The notes under the pieces: generated by a model
The model's database searches: none
Told to the model about the DNA's origin: nothing
What the model saw: the letters and a program-made list of their open reading frames with translations, nothing else
Origin: Granulosicoccus sp045106475
Lineage (GTDB): Bacteria > Pseudomonadota > Gammaproteobacteria > Granulosicoccales > Granulosicoccaceae
Assembly: GCA_045106475.1 (NCBI GenBank)
Contig: JBGCEO010000011.1
Location: 62,001 to 126,000 of the forward strand
Direction of reading: 5' to 3'
Length of the DNA stretch: 64,000 nucleotides
Translations under genes and position numbers: made by a program
Shown here: positions 25,145 to 33,980 of the stretch, piece after piece
How positions within the stretch are numbered: position 1 is the first letter of the stretch
How the letters are laid out: each line of letters starts with the position of its first letter

Positions 25145-26509
25145 TCAGTAGGTTACGCTGGTTGAGATATAGGGCGTAAGCTTTCGCCGATCAGGGTCCC
25201 AGGCTACATCCATTCGGATGTCTGTGTTGGTTAAAGCCAGCAACTTCCAGCGTAAGCCGAGTCCCGCTCTAATATTTTGCTTGAAGAGATCGACATTATT
25301 ATTCTGGTAAACGTTCCCCATGTCAGCGAATGCTACCCATCGCCATGCAGGATAAGTGAAAAAGCCAGACAAATACTCCAGATTTACCAGTGTCAAAATA
25401 TTGCCTGTTCGAAAGCCGGATTCCATACCCCGAATAAGCTCGCCTCCGCCAATTAAGTAGGTGCGGTGGCCAAATGGCGCATGGTTGCTCCATCCGAGCC
25501 GCAATTGAACATTGAGGTTAGTTTGGGGTTTAGCCAACGGCAGATACCAGAGCATACGCAGGTCAACGCGACTATAACGAAAATCACTACCCACAAATTT
25601 GTCAGCCATTCGAAATACCGCTGAATAATGATGTCCAGTGCGGCGATAGGTTTCCTGATGGATTCGCTGGATCTCGGCACCAGCAACTAGCACAAGATCC
25701 TCGCCTTCATCAAAAGGGCCGATTTCACCCGATTTGATGTCGTAGTTACGCTGCTCAAAGCCCAAGCCTAAGAAGTAACTTAAGCCGCTAATGCCTGTGG
25801 ATTGATTAGCCCAGCGCGCAAGCCGCAGTTCAAATCGCTCCGACTGACGCAAGGCTTCGCCAAAAACCACTCCATCTTGAGCCAGCTGTGTGTTGCGACG
25901 CTCGCCGGCTATATTGAAACCGAATCCATAGGGGCTTCCAAAGAACCTGGGCACTGAATAGTTAAGCTTGTGCACATAGCCCGAGCGCCCTTTTCCATCA
26001 TCCTCCTGACGCTTCTCGCTGGTTATTTTTAACTGATGAAGTCGTCCCAGAAAGTTGTCCCAACGAAGTTGCGCGCCTAATCTGAGTTCACCATCTGATG
26101 TTCGACTCAGGCGTGGAATAGGCAGGAAGAAGATTTTCTCCTTCACCACATAGACTAGCTCGAGCTGATCATTACTTTCACGCAGCTCGGCTCTGACGGA
26201 TCTGAAAAGACCCAGGTCCATAACATTCTGAATACCGTCAATAACATCATCCAGAGAGCACAGATCATTCAGTTGTTGCACCAGCTCTCGCTGCATAACC
26301 TGAGAACGTGTCACTCTGTTACCGGAGAAACTGATCAGATCAACCGGGCGGTCACACCACTGCTCGCCTGGAATGGGATCTGCTGCATGGCCTATGGTAG
26401 AAACCAGAAACAGGGTGACAAGCACCAGCATCAGCCATCGCCCGATACCTGTTCCAGCCCAGACCGACCTGCGAATTGTGCTGTTGGTTTCGAGGGTACG
26501 GCCGGCCAC
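25145..26509 (-). CDS. TamA/BamA-superfamily outer-membrane protein with one POTRA domain
   Basis: 454 residues from a GTG start with GGA six bases upstream (the upstream ATG runs straight into a stop). A signal sequence (WLMLVLVTLFLVSTIGHAA) precedes a single POTRA-like domain (VDLISFSGNRVTRSQVMQREL to about residue 125) and a 16-strand-type barrel of roughly 330 residues. LIGGGELIRGMESGF stands where the conserved lid-lock RGF/RGY motif of Omp85 proteins is found. BamA has five POTRAs and TamA three, so this belongs to the short Omp85 class, whose substrates are mostly unknown. It lies downstream of the Bat chain on the same strand but 270 bp away. Confidence 0.82.
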   Translation of the reverse strand: MAGRTLETNSTIRRSVWAGTGIGRWLMLVLVTLFLVSTIGHAADPIPGEQWCDRPVDLISFSGNRVTRSQVMQRELVQQLNDLCSLDDVIDGIQNVMDLGLFRSVRAELRESNDQLELVYVVKEKIFFLPIPRLSRTSDGELRLGAQLRWDNFLGRLHQLKITSEKRQEDDGKGRSGYVHKLNYSVPRFFGSPYGFGFNIAGERRNTQLAQDGVVFGEALRQSERFELRLARWANQSTGISGLSYFLGLGFEQRNYDIKSGEIGPFDEGEDLVLVAGAEIQRIHQETYRRTGHHYSAVFRMADKFVGSDFRYSRVDLRMLWYLPLAKPQTNLNVQLRLGWSNHAPFGHRTYLIGGGELIRGMESGFRTGNILTLVNLEYLSGFFTYPAWRWVAFADMGNVYQNNNVDLFKQNIRAGLGLRWKLLALTNTDIRMDVAWDPDRRKLTPYISTSVTY

Positions 26510-26655
26510 TTTATTCCATGATGAGAGGGTGAATCAGGGGTAATTCACGGTGACTCAATCAAGGATCATGCCTATTGAAGAGGGTCATAAATAAATGGCT
26601 GTGAGCATTGGCACCGCCGAGGTAAAGATGCCTCAGCTCAAACACCCCTAAACTG

Positions 26656-26671
26656 CCCCAGCATGCTGGGG
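26656..26671. repeat. Perfect 16-bp palindrome CCCCAGCATGCTGGGG (REP-like copy 1)
   Basis: Lies in the 273-bp gap after the batD gene. Its flanks (AACTG before, GATGG after) match those of a second, oppositely oriented copy at 26748-26763. The gap also holds a GTGAAT/ATTCAC stem at 26529-26548 and no gene. Confidence 0.5.
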
Positions 26672-26747
26672 ATGGCTGTAGATCACCACCGCCAATTCTA
26701 GCTAAGCGACTGATATAAAAGACTTAAAAATAAATTCACTGTGTTGT

Positions 26748-26763
26748 CCCCAGGCAACTGGGG
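26748..26763. repeat. Stem-loop CCCCAG-GCAA-CTGGGG (REP-like copy 2)
   Basis: Six-bp stem with a GCAA loop, 20 bp downstream of the batD stop codon. Read on the minus strand, AACTGCCCCAG and CTGGGGA match copy 1. No T-run follows, so it is not a standard terminator, but it could stabilise the 3' end of the Bat transcript. Confidence 0.5.
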
Positions 26764-26782
26764 CAGTTAAATAAATACAGAG

Positions 26783-28657
26783 TTAGAGCGAAGGCAAACC
26801 ATTCACTGAATCCGTATCCCGTGTTTTATCCGCCTCACTAGCACTAAGAGCCTGCTTCAGCATCGCAGGCAGCTCCTTGAGCGCACTGACCAGCGTCGCC
26901 GTGTCAACGTTGTTGCTGTAAAGCGCAGCATCAAGTTTTCCGATAAGGAGCTGCGCTTCGCCAGATGGCAATTTTTGCCCTAGCGAGTTTAAGGTCAGCG
27001 GTGCAGATTCCTGCCATTGTTTACTGGACCACTCCAAGAGTGAATGCCTTATTGATGACAAATCTCCAGCCTTACAGCTCGCCTCCACGGCCGCCAGTGG
27101 CGATAAGCTCATTGCCAGAGCATTGCCTTGACCTCTCACCGCACCCAGTCGTCCTTGATTACCCAAAGATGACTGGCTTGCGCCAGTAGAGCCAGGATTT
27201 CGTAAACGCCGAATCAGGAAAAAAACAGCTGTTAACAACCACAATAGCAACACAGTAAAAGTTGCCGTTCGCCAGTTTTTCGTGGATTGTTGCAAGTTCG
27301 CGATTTGCTCACCAGCGATGGTCCCTGCCAGCGCTGATGCCTGCTGATTCAATCCTTCGCTCTGCTCGCTTGAACGGTCGGTCTCTGCGATTGAGGATGC
27401 GTCTGTGGCAATTTGCGTTGACGGGAGAGCGGTTTCAGCACTACTTTGCAAACTATCGACACTAGCCTTAGCGCCGCTGGTGGACGTACTGGCCGGAGAT
27501 ACATTGATTATCTCTTGCGGCAGAGTTGCGACTGCCGGCTCACCTGTTTGCGTATTGAACCATTCGACCGTTATCTCTGGCAGCACAAGCTCGCCTGCAC
27601 GCTGCGGAATAATCGCCCAGTTGATACGTTGCTCGGCAACTAAGCCATTCTCGTTCGAACCCATAGCCCGCACCGGCTGTTCGGCATACAAGCTCAACCC
27701 TTCAATGGCTGGGATGTTGATATCAGGCAGTTGTGAATCCAGCACCCCACTGGCTCTGAGCACGATTGAACGCGTCAGCGGCTGATCAACTTCGGCAGCT
27801 GCTGGATCGCCAGACCATGTTCGCTCCAATTGCACTGCACCTGCAGGGAGCCACCAGTTTGAACCACTTGGGGGGCGTGCTTGCACATCCAGGCTTATCG
27901 CGTCCGTACGTCGACTGAGTTTGCGAGTTGGTGAGAAAAAACCACGCACTCTTGCGGGGTCAGCCGGAACTGAGACACTGAGTGTAATGGGCTCGATGGT
28001 AGCTCTTCCGCTCTTTTGTGGAAACAGCGCAAATCTCCTCTGCGTTACGCTGTACTGCCGACCTTCGCGCACTTCTGATGTTCTAGTATCCTCACCAATA
28101 CGCTCGACAACGAGATTTTCGCCACTTGGCACATCCAGCCCACCGTCCACGATATCGATAGCTTGAAAGACTTTTAGCGTTAGGGTGACTTGCGACTGCA
28201 CCCATGGTGCTTGTGTATCCACAGTGGCTTCAACAAAAACATCTCGCTTGGCACCGTTTGGAATTTCGTTGACAGTCAATGTGAGCAATTGACTTTTTTG
28301 GCCTTTCACACTGACTGCAGGTACCGTAAAAACGCCAACGTCTTTAGGGATTAGCTCTAGTGCCCAGGTAACAACGCTTGTGGTTACCAGCTGATTGTTT
28401 GAATCGGTCACGGTACTGATCTGTCGGGAGCTGGAGCGACCCACTACTTCAAAGTCTTTGGTTAACGATGATGCATCCAATTCACCGTCGAGACCGATCG
28501 CTGTGATGGTTAAGGTGACAGATTCATCGCGAGTTATAGTGTCCGAGCTTAGCTCGCTGCGAACTGCTGACTGTTGGGCAATGGCCTGCATGGAAACAAG
28601 CAGACCTATGATAAGCACTAACGAGCAACATAGCTGACTACCACGCGTCGATCGCAT
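26783..28657 (-). CDS. batD: BatD family protein
   Basis: 624 residues from an ATG with a strong GGAGGT site; this start lies inside the end of batC (20-bp overlap). A signal peptide (LVLIIGLLVSMQAIA) is followed by BatD-type beta-rich domains (RSELSSDTITRDESVTLTITA, WVQSQVTLTLKVFQA, RRFALFPQKSGRATIEPI, WAIIPQRAGELVLPEITVEWF), one membrane segment near residue 480 (FTVLLLWLLTAVFFLI) and a C-terminal cytoplasmic tail. BatD works with the MoxR ATPase and VWA proteins BatA and BatB; the system is linked to stress or oxygen tolerance in Bacteroides and Leptospira, but its molecular task is unclear. Last gene of the chain. Confidence 0.85.
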   Translation of the reverse strand: MRSTRGSQLCCSLVLIIGLLVSMQAIAQQSAVRSELSSDTITRDESVTLTITAIGLDGELDASSLTKDFEVVGRSSSRQISTVTDSNNQLVTTSVVTWALELIPKDVGVFTVPAVSVKGQKSQLLTLTVNEIPNGAKRDVFVEATVDTQAPWVQSQVTLTLKVFQAIDIVDGGLDVPSGENLVVERIGEDTRTSEVREGRQYSVTQRRFALFPQKSGRATIEPITLSVSVPADPARVRGFFSPTRKLSRRTDAISLDVQARPPSGSNWWLPAGAVQLERTWSGDPAAAEVDQPLTRSIVLRASGVLDSQLPDINIPAIEGLSLYAEQPVRAMGSNENGLVAEQRINWAIIPQRAGELVLPEITVEWFNTQTGEPAVATLPQEIINVSPASTSTSGAKASVDSLQSSAETALPSTQIATDASSIAETDRSSEQSEGLNQQASALAGTIAGEQIANLQQSTKNWRTATFTVLLLWLLTAVFFLIRRLRNPGSTGASQSSLGNQGRLGAVRGQGNALAMSLSPLAAVEASCKAGDLSSIRHSLLEWSSKQWQESAPLTLNSLGQKLPSGEAQLLIGKLDAALYSNNVDTATLVSALKELPAMLKQALSASEADKTRDTDSVNGLPSL

Positions 28658-29534
28658 CGCGCACCTCCGGAAATTCGTTACGATGACTTTGTTCGAGTTT
28701 GCGGCGCAACAGCCCTGCCGGGTCATCAGGGATCCGCCGTAACCATTGTTCAGTTGCCTGTTCTGATTCAGTCAAAGGTCGCTCCTCCTCCGATACCCCC
28801 GTCGCCTCAGATTGCTCGGTTCCTGTATCTTCATTCTGTTCGCCCTGCTGTGCTTCGGCAGCCAAAGCCTGCCTGGCATCTTCCGCAGCTTGCTCAGCAT
28901 CTGTCTGCGTCTCACCATTCTCGGAATCACTTTCCTGATTACCGTCGTTGCCGGGAGACTGCTCGCTGTTCTGCTCTGATCCCTGCTGCTGAGATTGTTC
29001 ATCACCTTGAGAAGACTCGTCAGACTGCTGCCCTTGCTGCCCGTCCTGCGATTGCTGCTGATCCTGTTGTTGCTCACCCTGATCCTGTGACTGTTCACTA
29101 CCGTCGCCTTGTTCCCCTTGCTGAGGCTGCTGTTGCTGTTGCTGCTGTTCCTGCAACTCGATCAACTGCTGCACGATCTCACGGTTGTGCGCGGCATCGG
29201 TAAATTCGGGATCATCAGCTAATAACGTATCGAAATTGGCAAGTGCCTCCTGATAACGACCACTCATCACATCGCTGACAGCTTGGTTGTAAAGCGCCTG
29301 CGAAGTATCCATTTTGCTAAACGTTTTCGATGCAGCGTCATAATCTCCGGATTGAAACTGACCCAGGCCTTTCCAGTTTTCATCCGGGGCTTGGTCAAGC
29401 AAGGTCTCGTGATCGCCGGATTCGAAAGCCTTCTTGGCGCGCTGCTCCGGCGTGCTCCAAAAGTTAGTCCAATCCGCGATGGCAATATGCGAAAAGCTGC
29501 TCAGCACAATAACCAGAATCAGTGCCCTCTTCAT
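28638..29534 (-). CDS. batC: BatC-like TPR protein with glutamine-rich tail
   Basis: 298 residues from the ATG at 29532-29534, which overlaps the batB stop as ATGA. Signal peptide MKRALILVIVLSSFSHIAIA, then TPR-like helices (RAKKAFESGDHETLLDQ, GLGQFQSGDYDAASKTFSKM, QALYNQAVSDVMSGRYQEALANFDTLLADDPEF), then about 120 residues dominated by Gln, Glu, Ser and Gly, and a C-terminal conserved LRRIPDDPAGLLRRKL segment typical of BatB/BatC hybrids. Periplasmic. The low-complexity tail is rich in CAG/CTG-type codons and could vary in length among strains. Confidence 0.82.
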   Translation of the reverse strand: MKRALILVIVLSSFSHIAIADWTNFWSTPEQRAKKAFESGDHETLLDQAPDENWKGLGQFQSGDYDAASKTFSKMDTSQALYNQAVSDVMSGRYQEALANFDTLLADDPEFTDAAHNREIVQQLIELQEQQQQQQQPQQGEQGDGSEQSQDQGEQQQDQQQSQDGQQGQQSDESSQGDEQSQQQGSEQNSEQSPGNDGNQESDSENGETQTDAEQAAEDARQALAAEAQQGEQNEDTGTEQSEATGVSEEERPLTESEQATEQWLRRIPDDPAGLLRRKLEQSHRNEFPEVRDAIDAW

Positions 29535-30526
29535 GCAAGGATTCCTTTTCGAAACAAGAAAAGCAAGGCGACCACAAGAATCCATAAGAGCCATGGAGCG
29601 CGCTCCCGCCAGTACATATCCTGCCCGGCCTCTTCTGTAGAATCACTCTCGATAGCAATGGCTGCTCGCACTCTCTCCAGAGTATCCAGGTCACGGCTAT
29701 CGGTACTCAATTTTAGTGCAAGACCACCACCGGCAGCCGCAAGCGCTTGCATGCCTTCCATATCCAGTTGAGGTACCACGATCGAGCCGTTAGCACGTTG
29801 GAGAAACTGCCCCTGCTCATCACGAAGCGGAACGCCGGCGGCGGTACCCACCGCCAGGGCCGACAATCGATGATTAGCACTGCGCGCAGCGCTTGCCGCT
29901 TCGAGATCCCTGGGCTGAATCTGCGCATCGCTGATGACTATGATATGTCCCTGTGCAATTCCTGCCTGCGCGAGTAGCTGCTCGGCGCGCAGGATCGCAA
30001 GATCCAGCCGGCTACCTTGAACAGGCATGATGCCCGGATCAAGCGATGGCACAAACGCTTCGATAGTTTGCGAATCTTCAGTAAGTGGACTGATTACATA
30101 CGGACGTTCAGAAAAACCAATCAGCCCGGTTAGTCTCCCCTCACTGCGTTTTAATAAATCTGCCAGTTTGAATCGCGCCCTGCTCAACCGGTTTGGCGCC
30201 AGATCATCGGCCATCATGGATCGCGAAAGATCAAACAGAACTATTTCAGCCTGTTGAGCTTCAAACACAGGCACCTCCTGCTGCTCCCAGACAGGACCCG
30301 ACAGTAACAATAAGGTTAGAGCCCACGCGGCAAAAAGAAGAAAGGGAGCCTTGCTTCGAGACTGCGCATCACCTTCAATCACATAGGGCTGCAGGGCCGG
30401 ATCAACGAGCTCATCCCAGACACCTGAACTACGCCGTTTGCGAACCCATAAAATCGTTAGCAACAACAGGGGCACAAAGCCCCACAACCACAGAGGCCGC
30501 AGCCATGTGAAGTCAACCCCTTCCAC
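29531..30526 (-). CDS. batB: VWA-domain membrane protein BatB
   Basis: About 331 residues from a GTG at 30524-30526, overlapping the end of batA by 14 bp; a longer frame to 30568 is possible but would overlap more. Two N-terminal membrane segments (WLRPLWLWGFVPLLLLTILW and FLLFAAWALTLLLLSG), then a VWA domain with an intact MIDAS DxSxS (VLFDLSRSMMADDLAPNRL), GSRLDLAI and VISDAQ, and a C-terminal membrane helix (LLWILVVALLFLF). Forms a membrane VWA pair with BatA. Start is the weakest point. Confidence 0.82.
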   Translation of the reverse strand: MEGVDFTWLRPLWLWGFVPLLLLTILWVRKRRSSGVWDELVDPALQPYVIEGDAQSRSKAPFLLFAAWALTLLLLSGPVWEQQEVPVFEAQQAEIVLFDLSRSMMADDLAPNRLSRARFKLADLLKRSEGRLTGLIGFSERPYVISPLTEDSQTIEAFVPSLDPGIMPVQGSRLDLAILRAEQLLAQAGIAQGHIIVISDAQIQPRDLEAASAARSANHRLSALAVGTAAGVPLRDEQGQFLQRANGSIVVPQLDMEGMQALAAAGGGLALKLSTDSRDLDTLERVRAAIAIESDSTEEAGQDMYWRERAPWLLWILVVALLFLFRKGILA

Positions 30527-31511
30527 GGTAGCCCAACCCTGCCCATAACAACGACGACACCAGCGCAACTCCTAAAGGCCAGACAAATCGCTCGCTCAAT
30601 GGGCGAAATTCATCGACCTCACGTTCAGTGGGCTCAAGCCTGTCTATCTCCTCATAGATATTGCTCAGCTCTTGCTGATTGCGCGCTCTGAAATACTGTC
30701 CTCCCGTCGCATCACTAATTGCTCGGAGAGTGGTTTCGTCCAACTCACTTCGGCGGTTGCCGAAGGGGTCATTGAACAGGCTTCCTTGCGGATCCGAACC
30801 AACACCGATTGCATGAATACGGATGTCGTTGTCAGCAGCCAATCGCGCTGCATCAACAGGATCCACAACACCTGCCGAGTTTTCGCCATCAGTCAACAAT
30901 ATAAGCACACGCGAAGCATCCGGGCGATCTCGCAGGCGTTTGACGCCAAGACCTATGGCATCTCCTATTGCCGTTGATCGACCGGCTAGCCCCACTGTTG
31001 CTTCTTCGAGAAAATGCTGAACAGTTTCATGATCGTGTGTCAGAGGCGTTTGAACGTAAGCCTGTGAGCCGAACATGATAAGCCCAATGCGATCGCCCGT
31101 GCGTCTTGCAACAAAATCTTTGGCAACCTGCTTAACCACAGCCATACGTGTTGCCCGGTTGTTGCCTGCATACAGATCAGTTTCCCGCATGCTGCCGGAA
31201 ATATCGATGCATAGCATGAGGTCCCTCCCGCTTAGTGGCACACCGATTGGGTCGCCAAAAGACTGCGGTCTGGCAGTCGCCGTTACCAAAGCTAACCAGG
31301 CAAGGCACAGCAGTATCACTCTTAACCAATTGCGCCTGTTACCGATTAAATCAGCTGATGCTACCTGTGTATAGCGATCGACACTCGGTACCCTGAGCGC
31401 CCGCTCATCATTCGTAGGTTTCGCTGGCGCAAACCTATAAACCAGCAAGGGTAGAGGTAATAGAGCAAATGCCCAAGGCCAGGCCCAGCTGATTGATTCC
31501 AGCAAACTCAT
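30513..31511 (-). CDS. batA: VWA-domain membrane protein BatA
   Basis: 332 residues; ATG overlaps the upstream gene as ATGA. Two N-terminal membrane segments, then VWA with MIDAS DISGS (LMLCIDISGSMRETDLY), TGDRIGLIMFGSQAY, GRSTAIGDAIGLGVKRL and ILLTDGENSAG, then the typical GSDPQGSLFNDPFGNRRSELDE region and the BatA tail ATGGQYFRARNQQELSNIYEEIDRLEPTE, and a final hydrophobic segment. The metal site is intact so it should bind protein partners in a metal-dependent way. Confidence 0.88.
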   Translation of the reverse strand: MSLLESISWAWPWAFALLPLPLLVYRFAPAKPTNDERALRVPSVDRYTQVASADLIGNRRNWLRVILLCLAWLALVTATARPQSFGDPIGVPLSGRDLMLCIDISGSMRETDLYAGNNRATRMAVVKQVAKDFVARRTGDRIGLIMFGSQAYVQTPLTHDHETVQHFLEEATVGLAGRSTAIGDAIGLGVKRLRDRPDASRVLILLTDGENSAGVVDPVDAARLAADNDIRIHAIGVGSDPQGSLFNDPFGNRRSELDETTLRAISDATGGQYFRARNQQELSNIYEEIDRLEPTEREVDEFRPLSERFVWPLGVALVSSLLWAGLGYRGRG

Positions 31512-32002
31512 CTGTCTCTTCGAGCAAAGCGAGCCGCTGCCGTGATCAGTTCGTCCACAGCGTCAAACAGAGCCTGCATATCGGTGTCCGAAACGCTAGG
31601 CGATCGCTGATAAGGTCCTGATTCCAACAATCGACCAAAACCACTGGAGAACAAGGGTTTGCCACAGACTCGATCCAGTATATCCAACCAGGCGTCGCCA
31701 TGTAGCTTTGCCACCTCTTCTCGTGGCTGTGCATAGAGCAGCACTTGCCGAGTCAGGCGAGAGGTAGCCGCTAGCGTTTGCGCTACAGTGTCTTCACTGA
31801 GTTGCGTTCGCAGTCGCAATAATTCAGCTCTTGCCTCACGCCGCCATTGCATGGATTTGTAATGCCTGTAAGTGCGGAACAAACAGTACAACAAGAAAAC
31901 AAACACTATCAGTAAAATCCACCAACCATAAGCGGGCAAAGCACTAACGGAAGGTGCCTGCACACCACGCAACTGGTCCAACAGGGTCTGCGTTTCGTTC
32001 AC
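31508..32002 (-). CDS. DUF4381 membrane protein of the Bat cluster
   Basis: 164 residues from a GTG that overlaps the DUF58 stop (GTGA). A single membrane helix near residue 30 (WWILLIVFVFLLYCLF) is followed by a cytoplasmic helical domain with RREARAELLRLRTQL and LLYAQPREEVAKLHGDAWLDILDRVCG. DUF4381 is a regular member of gammaproteobacterial MoxR/Bat operons between the DUF58 gene and batA, exactly its position here. Function unknown. Confidence 0.8.
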   Translation of the reverse strand: MNETQTLLDQLRGVQAPSVSALPAYGWWILLIVFVFLLYCLFRTYRHYKSMQWRREARAELLRLRTQLSEDTVAQTLAATSRLTRQVLLYAQPREEVAKLHGDAWLDILDRVCGKPLFSSGFGRLLESGPYQRSPSVSDTDMQALFDAVDELITAAARFARRDR

Positions 32003-32991
32003 GAAGCTTGCACCGACTCTAAAGCACCCTGCTGAGTTCGTGACAACACATTCGATGCCGAATCAAGCAAAGACGTATCGGTAGATACGGTTGTATAAAA
32101 ATGTCTGTTATGCGCAAACAGTTCTCTTAGCAAGGATTGCTGCGTTTGGAATTTTTTGCGATAACGCGTTTGTTCAGCGTTGCTTCCTACATTGAGCGTA
32201 AAGCGTTTTTTCTCGGCATCGTTACGCGCGAGCATAGGATACCGACCAGGCTTGGGTAAACTGTGATCGAGCGGGTCGCATATATGTACCGCCACAATAT
32301 CCAGCGTTTGCAACACACTACCCAACGATGATTTAGCGCTCTCATCAAAGCCGTCAAAATCACTGAGTATAACGACAGTACTTCCAGCATGCACACCATG
32401 GCGCAATCGGCTCAGACTTTTGGACAGCTGATCTTCACCAACTGTCGGGACTCGAAGTTGACTCTGATGAATCGCCCTGAATAAGCCCATGAGTCCTCGC
32501 CTACCTGCCTGAGGGCGTATTTCGCTATGCCAATCATCAGTAAAAACAAATCCGCCCACGCGATCATGACTGGCTACAGCACACCAACCCAGTAATGCCG
32601 CCAGCCTGGCTGCCAAAACCGATTTATACATGCCGCGCGTACCAAAACGCATACTCGCTCTGAAATCCACCATTAACAGAACAGGACGTTCGCGCTCTTC
32701 CACAAACAATTTCGTATGGGCCTTTCCGGAACGGGCAGTTACCTTCCAGTCAATCATGCGTACATCATCGCCGGGTTGATACTCGCGCACCTCAGCGAAA
32801 TCAAGACCGCGCCCGAGGCGTCGAGATACCGAACCACCGCTTAAGGGAGCTGCACTTTTTTTTCGAATTTGCCGCTGCAGGGCCTGGGCAGCGCCGCGCA
32901 ATTTGACCAGCTCATCCAGTGAAGTGCTGGCAGGCGATACAAAGTCGAATCGATCAGACGAAGTAGACCGCATTAACGACTTCCCATTCAC
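31999..32991 (-). CDS. DUF58 protein (VWA-related)
   Basis: 330 residues from a GTG that overlaps the moxR stop codon (GTGA). The DUF58 core is clear: GRGLDFAEVREYQPGDDVRMIDWKVTARSGKAHTKLF (family hallmark Y-x-x-G-D-D-x-R-x-I-D-W), and VDFRASMRFGTRGMYKSVLAARLAALLGW as the degenerate VWA segment. No signal or membrane helix, so cytoplasmic, where it is thought to cooperate with MoxR. ATG at codon 7 is an alternative start. Confidence 0.87.
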   Translation of the reverse strand: MNGKSLMRSTSSDRFDFVSPASTSLDELVKLRGAAQALQRQIRKKSAAPLSGGSVSRRLGRGLDFAEVREYQPGDDVRMIDWKVTARSGKAHTKLFVEERERPVLLMVDFRASMRFGTRGMYKSVLAARLAALLGWCAVASHDRVGGFVFTDDWHSEIRPQAGRRGLMGLFRAIHQSQLRVPTVGEDQLSKSLSRLRHGVHAGSTVVILSDFDGFDESAKSSLGSVLQTLDIVAVHICDPLDHSLPKPGRYPMLARNDAEKKRFTLNVGSNAEQTRYRKKFQTQQSLLRELFAHNRHFYTTVSTDTSLLDSASNVLSRTQQGALESVQAS

Positions 32992-33980
32992 GGCACTGCA
33001 ATCAACCGTAGCAATCGTTCGATGACATCATCGGCACTAACAGCATCAGCCTCTGCCTCAAACGATAGCAACAAACGATGCCGAAGGACATCATGCACAA
33101 CAGCCTGCACATCACCCGGGGAAACATAGTCCCTGCCCTCAAGCCATGCATGTGCTCTAGAGCAGGCGTCAAGACACAAAGTACCGCGCGGACTGGCGCC
33201 AAATTGCAGCCAACGTTCAAGTTCCTCGTCATGACGCGCAGGATTCCGGCTAGCGGTAATGAGCCGCACGATGTAATCCTCAACATCATCACTCATGAAA
33301 ACTTCCAGCACTTCACGCCTGGCTGCAAACAGTTCGTTCAGGCCAAACCGGGGGCCGGCTTTGTTAGTTTCGTCAGCTCCTTGAGCGCTTGCTGAGTCAC
33401 TGGATGACAAAGCTTCCGAGCGCACCAGGCGGAGAATTTCTGCCTCATGGCGTGCATCCGGGTAATCTATTAAAACCTGCATCAGAAAACGATCAAGTTG
33501 CGCTTCTGGCAACGGGTAAGTACCTTCCTGCTCAATAGGATTTTGTGTAGCCATGACCATAAAGGGCTTTGGCAACGCATAGGTTTCGTGGCCTACCGAA
33601 ATTTGCTGCTCAGCCATAGCTTCAAGCAACGCTGACTGTACTTTGGCTGGTGCACGATTCACTTCATCAGCAAGAATCAGATTATTGAACAACGGGCCTT
33701 TCTGGAAAACAAAAGTGCCATCAGCCGGACGATATACCTCCGTACCGGTCAAATCGGCGGGCAAAAGATCGGGGGTAAATTGTACGCGTTGGAAGTTAGC
33801 TTCAATGCGATCAGCCAGAGCCTTGATAGCACGAGTCTTGGCCAGACCCGGTGCACCTTCAACCAGTAAATGTCCATCGACCAATAAGGCAATCAACAGC
33901 CGATTAACCAACAAGGGCTGGCCTATTACTGATTCTTCTAACTGCTTTTTAAGTTCGTTAACAGAATTTAGCGCGCTCAA
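32988..33980 (-). CDS. moxR: MoxR-family AAA+ ATPase
   Basis: 330 residues from a TTG overlapping the upstream stop codon as TTGA. Walker A EGAPGLAKT (residues 41-49), QFTPDLLPADLTG, Walker B LILADEVNRAP (101-111), sensor ATQNPIEQEGTYPLPEAQLDRF and a C-terminal lid with GASPRGTLCL. MoxR proteins act as chaperone-like ATPases with VWA partners, here the DUF58, BatA and BatB proteins. There is no ribosome site before the TTG; expression probably depends on translation of the preceding lipoprotein gene. Confidence 0.9.
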   Translation of the reverse strand: MSALNSVNELKKQLEESVIGQPLLVNRLLIALLVDGHLLVEGAPGLAKTRAIKALADRIEANFQRVQFTPDLLPADLTGTEVYRPADGTFVFQKGPLFNNLILADEVNRAPAKVQSALLEAMAEQQISVGHETYALPKPFMVMATQNPIEQEGTYPLPEAQLDRFLMQVLIDYPDARHEAEILRLVRSEALSSSDSASAQGADETNKAGPRFGLNELFAARREVLEVFMSDDVEDYIVRLITASRNPARHDEELERWLQFGASPRGTLCLDACSRAHAWLEGRDYVSPGDVQAVVHDVLRHRLLLSFEAEADAVSADDVIERLLRLIAVP

